From positions 62,001 to 126,000 of the forward strand of contig NZ_QORW01000014.1 in NCBI RefSeq assembly GCF_003574735.1: a stretch of DNA of 64,000 nt. The letters run 5' to 3'. The notes under the pieces are model-generated. The model did no database searches. It saw only the letters and a list, made by a program, of their open reading frames with translations, and was not told where the DNA came from. The first letter of the stretch is position 1. Every line of letters begins with the position of its first letter. The position numbers were made by a program, and so were the translations under genes. This DNA comes from Dongia deserti. Lineage in GTDB: Bacteria; Pseudomonadota; Alphaproteobacteria; Dongiales; Dongiaceae. Shown one piece after another: positions 28,739 through 37,654 of the stretch.

Positions 28739-28787
28739 CTGGCGCGCCGTCAGGAACGTTCCGCGGGTCGTTATGCCGGCGCGCCAG
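28739..28787. promoter_or_regulatory. Nested inverted repeats in the hss / LuxR-regulator divergent gap
   Basis: CTGGCGCGCC (28739-28748) is an exact inverted copy of GGCGCGCCAG (28778-28787). Between them lies a perfect 10-base palindrome, GGAACGTTCC (28753-28762). A third pair, CCTCAA/TTGAGG (28813-28818 with 28831-28836), is closer to the regulator. These are candidate operators for the adjacent LuxR-type protein or another dimeric regulator; none matches a box I can name. Confidence 0.55.
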
Positions 28788-28880
28788 CCGCCGCAGTTAC
28801 GGGAATCGGACCCCTCAATCAAGCGAAATTTTGAGGACGCGGACCGACGCCACGCTCTATGTTGGCGCGGGGACATGGGT

Positions 28881-29714
28881 ATGGCTCAGCACCTTCATCT
28901 CACCGCGCCGAAATTCGCCGCCTGGAACAAGGGCTGCATGCGCGTCATCCAGGCCACGGAACCGGCGGCGATCGCCGATGCCCTGACAGACGCGCTGAAA
29001 ATCGTCCTGGATTTCGACGGCCTCTTCCTGGCCGCGCTCCATCGCGACGCGCCGCCTTCCGTGCCCTACTACAACGACCCGCGCGAGCCGGAGCTGAAGT
29101 ACCATGACGGGCCCTATCTACTCGACCCGTTCTACAACAGCTTTCTCGCCGGCAAGGCCGATGGCTGCTATCGCCTGGCGGAGCTGGCGCCCGAGGGCTT
29201 CCTGCGCAGCGAATACTTCGCCAGCTATTATCATCTGCTGGACTTCAGCGATGAACTCGGCCTGCTGGCGAGCCTCGATACCGATGCCTCAGCGCACCTT
29301 TCCGTCATACGGCGGCGCGGCCGGCCGCGCTTCAACCGGCGCGACCACGACTGGCTGGAAGCGGCGGCACCCCTGGTGCGCGAGGCCGTGCGGCGCATGC
29401 ATGAAACGCAGCACCCCGCACCCAACGATCGGTCCGGTCTGCATGAAAGCTTACGCCAGGCCTATCGGCATTTCGGCGCATCGACTTTGACGGATCGCGA
29501 ACGCGAAGTCGTGCAGCTTCTGCTGCGCGGCAATTCGGCCAAGGCGATCGCGCGGGTGCTCACCATCTCGCCGGAGACTGCGCGTAACCATCTGAAGCGC
29601 ATCTATCCAAAGCTCGGGGTCGCCTCCCAGGCGGAATTGTTCGCCCTGTTCTTCAAGGCTCTGGAGCAGGTCGAACCAGGCTTCGAAGGCGACCCGCTGA
29701 CGCGGCTGCGCTGA
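28881..29714 (+). CDS. LuxR-type (GerE domain) transcriptional regulator
   Basis: A 277-residue regulator. The C-terminal ~65 residues are a GerE helix-turn-helix: LTDREREVVQLLLRGNSAKAIARVL, given here as LTDREREVVQLL and SAKAIARVL, then ISPETARNHLKRIYPKLGV. The N-terminal ~200 residues show no homoserine-lactone-type or receiver motif that I recognise. ATG 28881 has GGGGA about eight bases before it; ATG 28875 is an alternative. It lies 72 bases before the aminotransferase gene and divergent from homospermidine synthase, so control of polyamine or amine genes is a reasonable guess. Confidence 0.85.
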   Translation: MAQHLHLTAPKFAAWNKGCMRVIQATEPAAIADALTDALKIVLDFDGLFLAALHRDAPPSVPYYNDPREPELKYHDGPYLLDPFYNSFLAGKADGCYRLAELAPEGFLRSEYFASYYHLLDFSDELGLLASLDTDASAHLSVIRRRGRPRFNRRDHDWLEAAAPLVREAVRRMHETQHPAPNDRSGLHESLRQAYRHFGASTLTDREREVVQLLLRGNSAKAIARVLTISPETARNHLKRIYPKLGVASQAELFALFFKALEQVEPGFEGDPLTRLR

Positions 29715-29786
29715 CCCATCTAGGCTATTTCGCTGAACGGCGCCGCCCGGCACACTCCATCTGACGTGATGGAATGGAGCATCGTT

Positions 29787-31217
29787 ATGCGCGAAGAACC
29801 CTTATTCGGCGCAGGCGTGGCGCCTGCATCCAACTACGACACGGACCGCATCTGGCGCGATGACCAGCGCCATTTCGTCCATCCCTTCACGCATTTCGAC
29901 AGCTTCAAGAAAGACGGCTCGCTGGTGATCACCGGCGCCAAGGGCGCCACCATCACCGACTCGCGCGGCAAGTGCTATCTCGACGGCATCGGCGGGCTGT
30001 GGTGCATGTCCATCGGCTTCGGCGAGGAAGAGATGGCTGAGGCGGTTGCCGATCAGATCCGGCGTCTCTGCTTCTATTCTGCCTTTGTCGACACCACAAA
30101 CCCGCCTGCGGTGGAGCTGGCGACGAAGCTGGCTCAGCTGGCGCCCGGCGATCTCAACCGCGTGTTCTACACCTGCTCCGGCTCGGCGGCGAACGACACG
30201 GCGGTGCGCCTCATCCACTATTACAACGCGCGGCGCGGCAAGCCGGAGAAGCGGCACCTCATCTCGCGCATCGGCTCGTATCACGGCAGCACCTATCTCG
30301 CCATGTCGCTGACGGGGCGCGAGAGCGACCGCTCCCCGCACTTCCAGTACGCGACGGATTTCATCCATCACGTCTCCTGCCCCTATGTCTATCGCCGGCC
30401 GGAGGGGATGAGCGTCGCGGAATTCTGCGATCATCTGGTGGACGAACTGGAGCAGAAGATCCTTGAGCTCGGCCCCGACAAGGTCGCGGCCTTCTTCGCT
30501 GAGCCGATCCTGGGTGCGGGCGGGGTGATCGTGCCGCCGCCCGGCTATCACCAGCGCACCTGGGAGATCTGCCGGAAATACGACGTGCTCTACGTGTCGG
30601 ACGAAGTGGTCACGGCGTTCGGCCGATTGGGTCATTGGTTCGCGTCGAAGGACGTGTTCGGCATCGAGCCCGACATCATCGTCTCGGCCAAGGGCATCTC
30701 ATCCGGCTACGTGCCGCTGGGCGCGGTCATTTTCAGCGATCGCATCTATGACGTGATCTCATCGCCCGATCCCGATGCCTGGTTCACCCACGGCTTCACC
30801 TATTCGGGCCATCCGGTCGCCTGCGCCGCGGGCCTGAAGACCATCGAGATCATGGAGAAGCGCGATATCTGCGGTCATGTGCGCAAGGTCGGGCCCTACC
30901 TCGAGCAGCGCCTCAACGGCTTGCGCGACTTGCCGCTGGTCGGCGACGTGCGCGGGAGCCATTTCATGATGTGCACGGAATACGTCGCCAACAAGCAGAC
31001 GCGCGCGCTTCTGCCCGACGGCGCCAACGTCGGCAAGCGCATCTCCAACCATTGCGAGGCGCGCGGTTTGATCATCCGGCCGCTCGCGCACCTCAACATC
31101 ATGTCGCCGCCCTTGGTGCTGACCGAGGCCGAAGTCGACGAGCTGATCGCCGGCCTCTCTGCTGGCATCAAGGCCGCTGCCGATGACCTGGTGCGCGAAG
31201 GCGTAAAGATCGATTAG
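29787..31217 (+). CDS. Class III aminotransferase (putrescine/omega-amino acid:pyruvate type)
   Basis: A 476-residue fold-type I PLP enzyme of subgroup II/III. It has the N-terminal KGATITDSRGKCYLDGIGGLW, phosphate loop CSGSAANDTAVRL, the PLP-ring Asp in YVSDEVVTAFGRLG, and the Schiff-base Lys in VSAKGISSGYVPLGAV. FTYSGHPVACAAGLK completes the active site. The pattern fits SpuC-like putrescine:pyruvate and taurine/beta-alanine-type transaminases. ATG 29787 is chosen because GGAG lies seven bases upstream; GTG 29766 and ATG 29769 are possible. Near homospermidine synthase and the polyamine importer, putrescine or a related diamine is the likely amino donor, but this is inference. Confidence 0.9.
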   Translation: MREEPLFGAGVAPASNYDTDRIWRDDQRHFVHPFTHFDSFKKDGSLVITGAKGATITDSRGKCYLDGIGGLWCMSIGFGEEEMAEAVADQIRRLCFYSAFVDTTNPPAVELATKLAQLAPGDLNRVFYTCSGSAANDTAVRLIHYYNARRGKPEKRHLISRIGSYHGSTYLAMSLTGRESDRSPHFQYATDFIHHVSCPYVYRRPEGMSVAEFCDHLVDELEQKILELGPDKVAAFFAEPILGAGGVIVPPPGYHQRTWEICRKYDVLYVSDEVVTAFGRLGHWFASKDVFGIEPDIIVSAKGISSGYVPLGAVIFSDRIYDVISSPDPDAWFTHGFTYSGHPVACAAGLKTIEIMEKRDICGHVRKVGPYLEQRLNGLRDLPLVGDVRGSHFMMCTEYVANKQTRALLPDGANVGKRISNHCEARGLIIRPLAHLNIMSPPLVLTEAEVDELIAGLSAGIKAAADDLVREGVKID

Positions 31218-31273
31218 CCCGGAGCTTTTTCCGCCGGACTGGAAGCCGGTTCGGCGCAGAAAATGCGACGATT

Positions 31274-31918
31274 CTAGCGTGTTCCTGTGCGCAGGAAGCT
31301 GGCCCAGGCGGCGTTCACCGCATCCGGCGTCGCGGCGCGGTGGTCCCCGCAGTCCAGCCTGAGGTCGGCCTCGCCGAGCGGCGCATCGACGAACCTGCAA
31401 TGGTGCCGCCCGGCCGGGTTGTGCGGATGCGCATCGGGCTGGAAGTGCACGCAGGTCACGCACAGGCGCTGCGGCACGATTTGGCCGTCGATCTGCAGCC
31501 GGCGGATCACTTTGATCAGGATGCGCAGGAACAGCGCGCGCTCGGCTTCGTCGAGCTCCTGCATGGCCGCGATCAGAAAGTCGGGCCATTGCGCCGCGAC
31601 GCGCGCCGCGACCTCGCCCTGACGCGTCAGTTTCAGCGATGAGGCACGTCGGTCGCTGGAGTCGGGCACTTTGGCGACCAGACCCTTGGCGACCAGGGCC
31701 GCGATTGCTACGCTCGCGGTCTGCGGAGTGATGCCCAACGCGTCGGCCGCGTCGCCTGATCGGGGGTTCTGCGCCGACCGCGCCGCAATGAAGGCCAGGA
31801 TCTGGCTTTGCGTGGGCGTCAGGCCGGATTCAGTGGCATCTCCCCATGCGGCGCTGCGCATCGCCAGGCCGATGCGGTTGAGCCCGCTCAGCAGTTTGTT
31901 CGAAACCTCGTCCGCCAT
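31274..31918 (-). CDS. MarR-family regulator with Cys-rich C-terminal extension
   Basis: A 214-residue winged-helix regulator. The recognition helix region is DAADALGITPQTASVAIAAL and the wing is PDSSDRRASSLKLTRQG, a standard MarR DRR element. After the dimerisation helices (to about residue 145) there is an extension with Cys153, Cys156 (CVTC), HHC (Cys174) and Cys190 (LDCGDH). Four cysteines with nearby histidines suggest a zinc or redox site. ATG 31918 is preferred over one 18 codons upstream. It is divergent from the UDP-sugar dehydrogenase gene, with a palindrome in between. Confidence 0.85.
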   Translation of the reverse strand: MADEVSNKLLSGLNRIGLAMRSAAWGDATESGLTPTQSQILAFIAARSAQNPRSGDAADALGITPQTASVAIAALVAKGLVAKVPDSSDRRASSLKLTRQGEVAARVAAQWPDFLIAAMQELDEAERALFLRILIKVIRRLQIDGQIVPQRLCVTCVHFQPDAHPHNPAGRHHCRFVDAPLGEADLRLDCGDHRAATPDAVNAAWASFLRTGTR

Positions 31919-31976
31919 CTGTGACTCGTCCCGTCCCCAAGCTCGGTGGTTCGTTCTACTGACAAAGTTCACCGCG

Positions 31977-31996
31977 ACATGAATAAGCGTTCATGT
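31977..31996. promoter_or_regulatory. 20-base inverted repeat, candidate MarR operator
   Basis: ACATGAA and TTCATGT are exact inverted 7-base arms around a 6-base spacer. The element lies 59 bases upstream of the MarR start and 82 upstream of the divergent dehydrogenase start. Size and placement fit an autoregulatory MarR site. The surrounding DNA is AT-richer than the window average, as expected for a promoter region. Confidence 0.6.
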
Positions 31997-32078
31997 TTGT
32001 ATCCGAACCTTTAGTTTGCAAAAAGGGTGAACCATACGCGTTTGCACACCGGAAGGGGCATCTTAGGCAAGAAAAGCA

Positions 32079-33443
32079 ATGAAAACTTCTAAAAGCCGCA
32101 TGAAATGGCATGAGACTGACTGGTCTGCACTGCGCCAGGCGATCCTGGCCCACAAGGCGCGGGTCGGGGTCATAGGCCTGGGTTACGTCGGCCTGCCCCT
32201 GGGGTGCCTGTTGGCGGAGAAGGGCTTTCCGACCACCGGCTTCGACATCGACACGCCCAAGGTGACCGCGCTCAATTCCGGCCGCTCCTACATCAAGCAC
32301 ATTCCGAACAAGCGCATCGCCGCGATCCGCAAGGCCGGCACGTTCGAGGCCACGGATGACTTCAATGGGCTGAGGCAGATGGACGTTATCATCATCTGCG
32401 TGCCGACGCCGCTCACCAAGTATCGCGAGCCTGACCTTCAATTCATCGTCAAGACCGGGCAGGAGATCGCGCCCAAGCTGCGCAAGGGCCAGCTGGTGGT
32501 GCTGGAGTCGAGCAGCTATCCCGGCACGACGCGCGAAGAGCTGAAGCCCATCCTGGAAGCGACCGGCCTCAAATCCGGCACTGATTTCTGGCTCGCCTAT
32601 TCGCCGGAGCGCGAGGATCCCGGCAACGCCAATTTCGGCACCAACGACATTCCGAAAGTGGTGGGCGGCGACGGCAAGGTGGCGCTCGATCTCGCCATCG
32701 CGCTCTATGACCAGGTGGTGGTGAAGACCGTGCCGGTGAGCTCGCCGGAAACGGCAGAGACGGTGAAGCTGACCGAGAACATCTTCCGTGCCGTCAATAT
32801 TGCGCTGGTGAACGAGCTCAAGGTGATCTGCGCCGCGATGGGCGTCGACGTGTGGGAAGTGATCGACGCAGCCAAGACCAAGCCCTTCGGCTTCATGCCG
32901 TTCTATCCCGGCCCGGGTCTTGGTGGTCACTGCATCCCGATCGACCCCTTCTATCTTACCTGGAAAGCGCGCGAGTTCGGCATCAACACCCGCTTCATCG
33001 AGCTGGCGGGCGAGATCAACACCGCGATGCCGCGCTACGTCGTCGCGCGCCTTGCGGAGGAGCTGAGCCAGCAGCGCTCCAAGGCGCTGAAGGGTGCCAA
33101 CATCCTGATGCTCGGCCTCGCCTACAAGAAGAACGTCGACGACATGCGCGAAAGCCCGGCCTTGATCCTGATCGAGCTGCTGGAAAAGGCCGGCGCCAAG
33201 GTCTCCTACCACGATCCCTTCATCCCGGCGGTGAAGCCGAGCCGCGAGCATGGGGCTCTGACGGGGCGCAAGTCGGTTCCGCTCACAGCAAAGTCACTGT
33301 CGACCGTCGATGCGGTGCTCATCGTCACCGATCACGACGATGTCGACTATTCGATGGTTGCGAAGCATGGACGGCTCGTGCTGGATACGCGGAATGCCAT
33401 GAATCGCGCCGGCCTCGCCGGCACCCATATTCGCAAGGCCTGA
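32079..33443 (+). CDS. UDP-sugar (UDP-GlcNAc/UDP-glucose type) 6-dehydrogenase
   Basis: A 454-residue NAD-dependent four-electron dehydrogenase of the UDP-glucose/GDP-mannose family. It has VIGLGYVGLPLG (residues 31-42), FDIDTPKV for the NAD ribose, the catalytic Cys in GPGLGGHCIPIDPFYLTW, and the late GLAYKKNVDDMRESPAL. The sequence is closer to the WbpA/TviB branch (UDP-N-acetylhexosamine dehydrogenases) than to Ugd. However, the next gene looks like a UDP-glucuronate 4-epimerase, so UDP-glucose may be the real substrate. The two genes are nine bases apart and likely supply acidic sugars for a surface polysaccharide. Confidence 0.88.
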   Translation: MKTSKSRMKWHETDWSALRQAILAHKARVGVIGLGYVGLPLGCLLAEKGFPTTGFDIDTPKVTALNSGRSYIKHIPNKRIAAIRKAGTFEATDDFNGLRQMDVIIICVPTPLTKYREPDLQFIVKTGQEIAPKLRKGQLVVLESSSYPGTTREELKPILEATGLKSGTDFWLAYSPEREDPGNANFGTNDIPKVVGGDGKVALDLAIALYDQVVVKTVPVSSPETAETVKLTENIFRAVNIALVNELKVICAAMGVDVWEVIDAAKTKPFGFMPFYPGPGLGGHCIPIDPFYLTWKAREFGINTRFIELAGEINTAMPRYVVARLAEELSQQRSKALKGANILMLGLAYKKNVDDMRESPALILIELLEKAGAKVSYHDPFIPAVKPSREHGALTGRKSVPLTAKSLSTVDAVLIVTDHDDVDYSMVAKHGRLVLDTRNAMNRAGLAGTHIRKA

Positions 33444-33451
33444 CCTTAGGG

Positions 33452-34435
33452 ATGCCAGAGATCATCGTCACCGGCGCCGCCGGGTTCATCGGATCCTTCG
33501 TTGCGACTGCTCTGCTTGATCGCGGCCAACAGGTGCTGGGCATTGACAGCCTCAATGCCTATTACGATCCGGCACTAAAGAAGGCGCGGCTGCAGCGGCT
33601 GGAGGGCCGCAACGGCTTCCGCTTCCGCCAGGTCGACATCGCCGATGAGGCGGCGTTGAAATCGGGACTGGAGGATGTGCTGCCCGAAGCGCATCACATC
33701 ATTCATCTCGCCGCGCAGGCCGGCGTGCGGTACTCCATCCAGCAGCCGGAAGATTATGTGCGCGCCAATCTCAACGGCCATTTCAACATGCTGCAGATGG
33801 CGCGCCAGGCGCCGAAGCTCGAGCACCTGGTCTATGCCAGCTCCAGCTCTGTCTATGGTGCCTCGAAGAAGGTGCCGTTCGCGCTGGACGACGCCGCCGA
33901 TCATCCGGTCTCTCTCTATGCCGCGACCAAGCGCGCGGACGAACTGCTCAGTATTTCCTACTCGCGCATCTTTTGGCTACCCCAGACCGGATTGCGCTTC
34001 TTTACTGTTTATGGGCCGTGGGGCCGGCCCGATATGGCTTATTACAAATTCACCAAAGCCATTCTCGAGGGGCAACCGATCGAGACCTACGCCGGCGGCG
34101 CCCTGCAGCGTGACTTCACCTACATCGACGACATTGTGGCCGGTGTCCTCGCAGCACTCGATAGACCTCCACCCGTCGGTGGAGAAGAGCCGCATCGCCT
34201 GTTCAATCTCGGCAACGACAGCCCTGAATCCGTGAACGCGCTGGTGACTGCGATCGAAGCAGCCTGCGGCCGTAAGGCCCAGCGCATCGACCAGCCCATG
34301 CCCTTGGGCGACGTGCCCAAGACCTGGGCCGACATCTCGGCGTCGCGCCAGGAACTCGGCTATTCACCGACGGTCAAGCTCGAAGAAGGCATCCGCCACT
34401 TCGTGGCGTGGTACCGCGAGTACGCGAAGGTCTGA
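33452..34435 (+). CDS. NAD-dependent epimerase, UDP-glucuronate 4-epimerase type
   Basis: A 327-residue extended short-chain dehydrogenase/reductase. It has IVTGAAGFIGSFVATAL for NAD, HLAAQAGVRYSIQQPEDYV, the catalytic Ser-Tyr-Lys in YASSSSVYG and SLYAATKRADE, and FFTVYGPWGRPDMAYYKFT. The GPWGRPDMA element is characteristic of enzymes interconverting UDP-glucuronate and UDP-galacturonate. It starts at ATG 33452 with a weak ribosome site and should be co-transcribed with the dehydrogenase. It converges on the Pmp3 gene with a 17-base gap. Confidence 0.88.
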   Translation: MPEIIVTGAAGFIGSFVATALLDRGQQVLGIDSLNAYYDPALKKARLQRLEGRNGFRFRQVDIADEAALKSGLEDVLPEAHHIIHLAAQAGVRYSIQQPEDYVRANLNGHFNMLQMARQAPKLEHLVYASSSSVYGASKKVPFALDDAADHPVSLYAATKRADELLSISYSRIFWLPQTGLRFFTVYGPWGRPDMAYYKFTKAILEGQPIETYAGGALQRDFTYIDDIVAGVLAALDRPPPVGGEEPHRLFNLGNDSPESVNALVTAIEAACGRKAQRIDQPMPLGDVPKTWADISASRQELGYSPTVKLEEGIRHFVAWYREYAKV

Positions 34436-34452
34436 GCCAGCAGCGCTCAGGA

Positions 34453-34611
34453 TCAGCGCTTTGCGATGATGTAGACCGCGTGGACGATCCCGGGGATGTA
34501 TCCCAGGAGAGTCAACAGGATGTTCAGCCAGAACTGTCCCCCAAAGCCGACCTGCAGGAAAACGCCGAGCGGCGGAAGAAGAATTGCGATGATGATTCGA
34601 ACGATGTCCAC
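34453..34611 (-). CDS. Pmp3/YqaE-family small membrane protein (GTG start)
   Basis: A 52-residue proteolipid with two membrane spans. It reads DIVRIIIAILLPPLGVFLQ, a short GFGGQFW turn, then LLGYIPGIVHAVYIIAKR; the PPLGVFLQ and GYIPGIVHA elements are diagnostic. The open frame reaches back to an ATG 26 codons upstream, but the family starts just before DIVRI. GTG 34611 with AAGG upstream gives exactly the usual length. Pmp3 homologues influence membrane potential and salt or cold stress tolerance in yeast and plants; bacterial roles are unclear. Confidence 0.88.
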   Translation of the reverse strand: MDIVRIIIAILLPPLGVFLQVGFGGQFWLNILLTLLGYIPGIVHAVYIIAKR

Positions 34612-34769
34612 TGGGGCCTTCGATTTTCTCTGTTTGACCCCTGATCTAACCGGCCACACGTTCGAGAGTTCCACGGCCGTGGCGATCACGGCGATATGTT
34701 CCGCTGCTTCTGCAGCTCGGCCTGTTCGATCTCCAAGTCCCGTTCGTCAAGGCTTTGTATGGAAGAGTC

Positions 34770-35213
34770 TCACTTCTTATGCACCCCCGGCACCCAGCAA
34801 TAGCCCTCGGGATCCAATATGTAGGCCTCGCGCAATCCGTGCGGCTTGTCGGCCGCTTCCGCCAGCACGTGGTGTCCGAGCTTCTGCGCGCGCGCGACCG
34901 CCACATCCGGGTCGCAGTGATAGAGCCTGAGCTCCGCGCCCACGCCGCGCACCTGCGCATCACCGATCAGGCCCAGGAGCGGATTGCTGTGATAGGTACC
35001 GTCGCTGTGCACCATCCATTCCGCGCGACTCGGGCCGCACGCGTACCGCAAGACCGCAAAGTCCTTGTCGGCATAGGCGACACTCGCCCCCAGTACGTCG
35101 CGTGCGAACGCGACCGCGCGGCCCACATCACGCACCAGCAGGTTGATGCCAAGCCCTTGCAGGGACCGGCCATATTCCTCGGCCGGCATGAACTCCTTGT
35201 CAGCAGCGCCCAT
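34770..35213 (-). CDS. VOC-superfamily (glyoxalase/bleomycin-resistance fold) protein
   Basis: A 147-residue protein with two beta-alpha-beta-beta-beta modules. The first is [25 protein letters not shown]; quoted in part, [12 protein letters not shown] and DVLGA. The second ends [16 protein letters not shown], where the Asp-Pro-(D/E)-G turn and preceding Glu-type metal position are typical. ATG 35213 has GGGGA five bases upstream. Substrate is not inferable. It is divergent from mutL by 74 bases. It is one of four VOC domains encoded within about 11 kb. Confidence 0.82.
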   Translation of the reverse strand: MGAADKEFMPAEEYGRSLQGLGINLLVRDVGRAVAFARDVLGASVAYADKDFAVLRYACGPSRAEWMVHSDGTYHSNPLLGLIGDAQVRGVGAELRLYHCDPDVAVARAQKLGHHVLAEAADKPHGLREAYILDPEGYCWVPGVHKK

Positions 35214-35287
35214 CTCTTCCCCCAGCACTGATTTCCGCCATACTAGCGACTCGGATGTTAGCCGAAAAAGCTGCTAGACTTGTCACC

Positions 35288-37114
35288 ATGACAATCCGCC
35301 TTCTGCCGCCCAATCTCGTGAACCAGATCGCCGCCGGCGAGGTGGTGGAGCGGCCCGCCTCCGTGGTGAAGGAACTTGTAGAGAATGCGCTGGATGCCGG
35401 CGCGCGCCGAATCGACATCCATCTGCGCGATGGCGGCCGCTCCCTCGTCGTGGTGGAGGATGATGGCGATGGCATGACGCGCGCGGAACTGGCGCTGAGC
35501 GTGGAGCGCCACGCCACCTCCAAGCTGCCGGACGACGACCTCGTCCACATCCATTCCTTCGGCTTCCGCGGCGAGGCCTTGCCCTCGATCGGCGCGGTCG
35601 GCCGCCTCTCGATCGCCAGCCGCGCCCGGGCCGCCGATACGGCGTGGTCGATCGCGGTCGATGGCGGAATACGATCGGAACCGCACCCGGCCGCGCGCGG
35701 CGAGGGCACGCGGGTGGAATTGCGCGACCTGTTCTATGCCGTGCCGGCGCGCCTCAAGTTCCTGAAGACGCCACGTTCGGAATTGAACGCCGCGCAGGAG
35801 ATCGTGGAGCGCCTTGCCATGGCGCATCCCGATGTCAGCTTCACCTTGCGCGATGAGGAACGGCTGGCCTTGCGCCTGCCTGCGATCGGCGCCGATCTGC
35901 TGCAGGATCCGGCGGCGGCAACCCTGGAGCGGCTCGGCGCCATCATGGGGCGCGACTTCGCCGACAATGCCGCGCGCCTTGATGCGATGCGCGAGACCGT
36001 GCGGCTCACCGGTTTCGCCGGCTTGCCGACGCTGAACCGCGCGACCTCGACCCAGCAGTTCCTGTTCGTGAACGGCCGGCCGGTGAAGGACCGGCTCATC
36101 ATCGGCGCGATCCGCGGCGCCTATCAGGATTTCCTGGCGCGCGACCGGCACCCGATGGTGGCTCTGTTTCTCGACCTGCCGTCGGAAGAAGTCGACGTGA
36201 ATGTGCATCCTGCCAAGGCCGAAGTGCGCTTCCGCGACGCCGCCCTGGTGCGTGGCCTGATCGTGAGCGCCATCCGCGCCGCTCTGGCGCAGGCCGGGCA
36301 CCGCGCCTCCACCACCGTCGCCACCAGCACGCTCGGTTCCTTCACCGCGCCGACGCAATTTCCGACCCAACTCTCAAGTCCGGCGCCGTGGCGCGGCTAT
36401 ACACCAGGGCCCGCGCGCTCCAGCACTGCGCTGGCGGCGCAGGCCATGGCCGCCTTCGCACCGCTATCGGCGGAAATCGACCGCCCCAGCGCACGTGTCG
36501 AGGAGGCGCCCACGGCGGAGAGCGCGCCAACTTCGCATCCGCTCGGTGTCGCCCGCGCGCAGCTGCACGAGACTTACATCGTTGCGCAGACGGCAGACGG
36601 CATCGTGATCATCGATCAGCATGCCGCCCATGAGCGCCTGGTCTATGAACGCATGAAGGCGGCGCTCGATGCGGGCACCGTGGCACGTCAGGCGCTGCTG
36701 ATTCCCGAGGTGGTGGAGCTCGATGGCCCGAGCGCCGAGCGCTTGAGCGCGCGCGCCGGCGAGCTGGCCGAGCTCGGCCTCGTCATCGAAGGTTTCGGCA
36801 GCGGCGCCATCGTGGTGCGCGAAGTGCCGGCCCTGCTCGGCCAGTCCGATGTGCGCGGCCTGATCCAGGATCTCGCCGACGAATTGGCGGAGTTCGGCGA
36901 CGCGCTCTCCTTGAAGGAGCGCCTGCAGGAGGTGTGCTCCACGATGGCGTGCCATGGCTCGGTGCGCGCGGGCCGCCGCCTGACCCAGCCGGAAATGGAC
37001 GCGCTGCTGCGCCAGATGGAAGCAACGCCCCATTCCGGCCAGTGCAACCACGGCCGCCCGACCTACGTCGAACTGAAGCTCGCCGACATCGAGCGCCTGT
37101 TCGGACGAAGGTAG
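35288..37114 (+). CDS. mutL: DNA mismatch repair protein MutL
   Basis: A 608-residue GHKL ATPase coordinating mismatch repair between MutS and downstream nucleases. Motif I is [13 protein letters not shown], motif [10 protein letters not shown], and motif [27 protein letters not shown] is the end of the ATPase transducer domain. The C-terminal dimerisation domain has [16 protein letters not shown], the DQHAxxER element found in MutL with endonuclease-type sites, and [10 protein letters not shown] and CNHGRPTY, whose metal-site residues suggest a nicking form. ATG 35288 precedes the standard [22 protein letters not shown] (here TIRLLPPNL). It is followed six bases later by a methyltransferase gene. 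Confidence 0.97.
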   Translation: MTIRLLPPNLVNQIAAGEVVERPASVVKELVENALDAGARRIDIHLRDGGRSLVVVEDDGDGMTRAELALSVERHATSKLPDDDLVHIHSFGFRGEALPSIGAVGRLSIASRARAADTAWSIAVDGGIRSEPHPAARGEGTRVELRDLFYAVPARLKFLKTPRSELNAAQEIVERLAMAHPDVSFTLRDEERLALRLPAIGADLLQDPAAATLERLGAIMGRDFADNAARLDAMRETVRLTGFAGLPTLNRATSTQQFLFVNGRPVKDRLIIGAIRGAYQDFLARDRHPMVALFLDLPSEEVDVNVHPAKAEVRFRDAALVRGLIVSAIRAALAQAGHRASTTVATSTLGSFTAPTQFPTQLSSPAPWRGYTPGPARSSTALAAQAMAAFAPLSAEIDRPSARVEEAPTAESAPTSHPLGVARAQLHETYIVAQTADGIVIIDQHAAHERLVYERMKAALDAGTVARQALLIPEVVELDGPSAERLSARAGELAELGLVIEGFGSGAIVVREVPALLGQSDVRGLIQDLADELAEFGDALSLKERLQEVCSTMACHGSVRAGRRLTQPEMDALLRQMEATPHSGQCNHGRPTYVELKLADIERLFGRR

Positions 37115-37120
37115 TCTTCC

Positions 37121-37654
37121 ATGCCGGCAACGGAAATCCCGGACCGCGTCGTCTGGGCAGTGGAGACATTGGCTCTCGATCCGTCAGATCAGGTGCTGGA
37201 GATCGGCTGCGGCCACGGCCTCGCTGTCTCCCTGGTTTGCGACAAGCTGTCACGCGGTAGACTCACGGCGATCGATCGCTCACCGAAGATGATCACAGCA
37301 GCGCAGCAGCGGAACGCGGCATATGTCGCTGCCAACAAGGTCCGGTTTGAGACTGTGGCGCTGGCAGACGGCGATTTCGGACAACGACGCTTCTCGAAAA
37401 TCTTCGCCATCAATGTCAATCTATTCTGGATCGATCCATCCAAGGAACTGCCAGTGGTCAGAATGCTGCTGCGGCTGGATGGTACGCTCTATCTCTTCTA
37501 TCAACCGCCGAGCTCTGCACAGCTCAAGCCATTAGCGGCCAAGCTCGCGCGCAATCTGGAAGCCGGAGGCTTCAGGGTGGACCAGGTCATCTCTGGCCGC
37601 GGCTCTGTAGGTTCGCTGTGTATCATTGCCCGGCCTGCAAAGGAGGCAGCATGA
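37121..37654 (+). CDS. Small class I SAM-dependent methyltransferase
   Basis: A 177-residue Rossmann methyltransferase. Motif I is QVLEIGCGHGLAVSLV, and motif II is LTAIDRSPKMI. The motif IV position has FAINVNLFW, a segment seen in small stand-alone methyltransferases of unknown substrate. Base composition is unlike its neighbours: I count about 55% G+C in 37261-37500 against a clearly higher level in mutL. Its stop overlaps the next ATG as ATGA, so it is coupled to the VOC gene. The substrate is unknown. Confidence 0.83.
   Translation: MPATEIPDRVVWAVETLALDPSDQVLEIGCGHGLAVSLVCDKLSRGRLTAIDRSPKMITAAQQRNAAYVAANKVRFETVALADGDFGQRRFSKIFAINVNLFWIDPSKELPVVRMLLRLDGTLYLFYQPPSSAQLKPLAAKLARNLEAGGFRVDQVISGRGSVGSLCIIARPAKEAA

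Noticed and set aside
31967-32032. GTTCACC (31967) and GGTGAAC (32026) as a regulatory inverted repeat
   Set aside because: The 7-base arms are 52 bases apart, which is plausible by chance. The tighter palindrome between them is a better candidate.
34671-34682. CCACGGCCGTGG perfect palindrome upstream of the Pmp3 gene
   Set aside because: Short GC palindromes are frequent in this base composition, and nothing nearby supports an operator.
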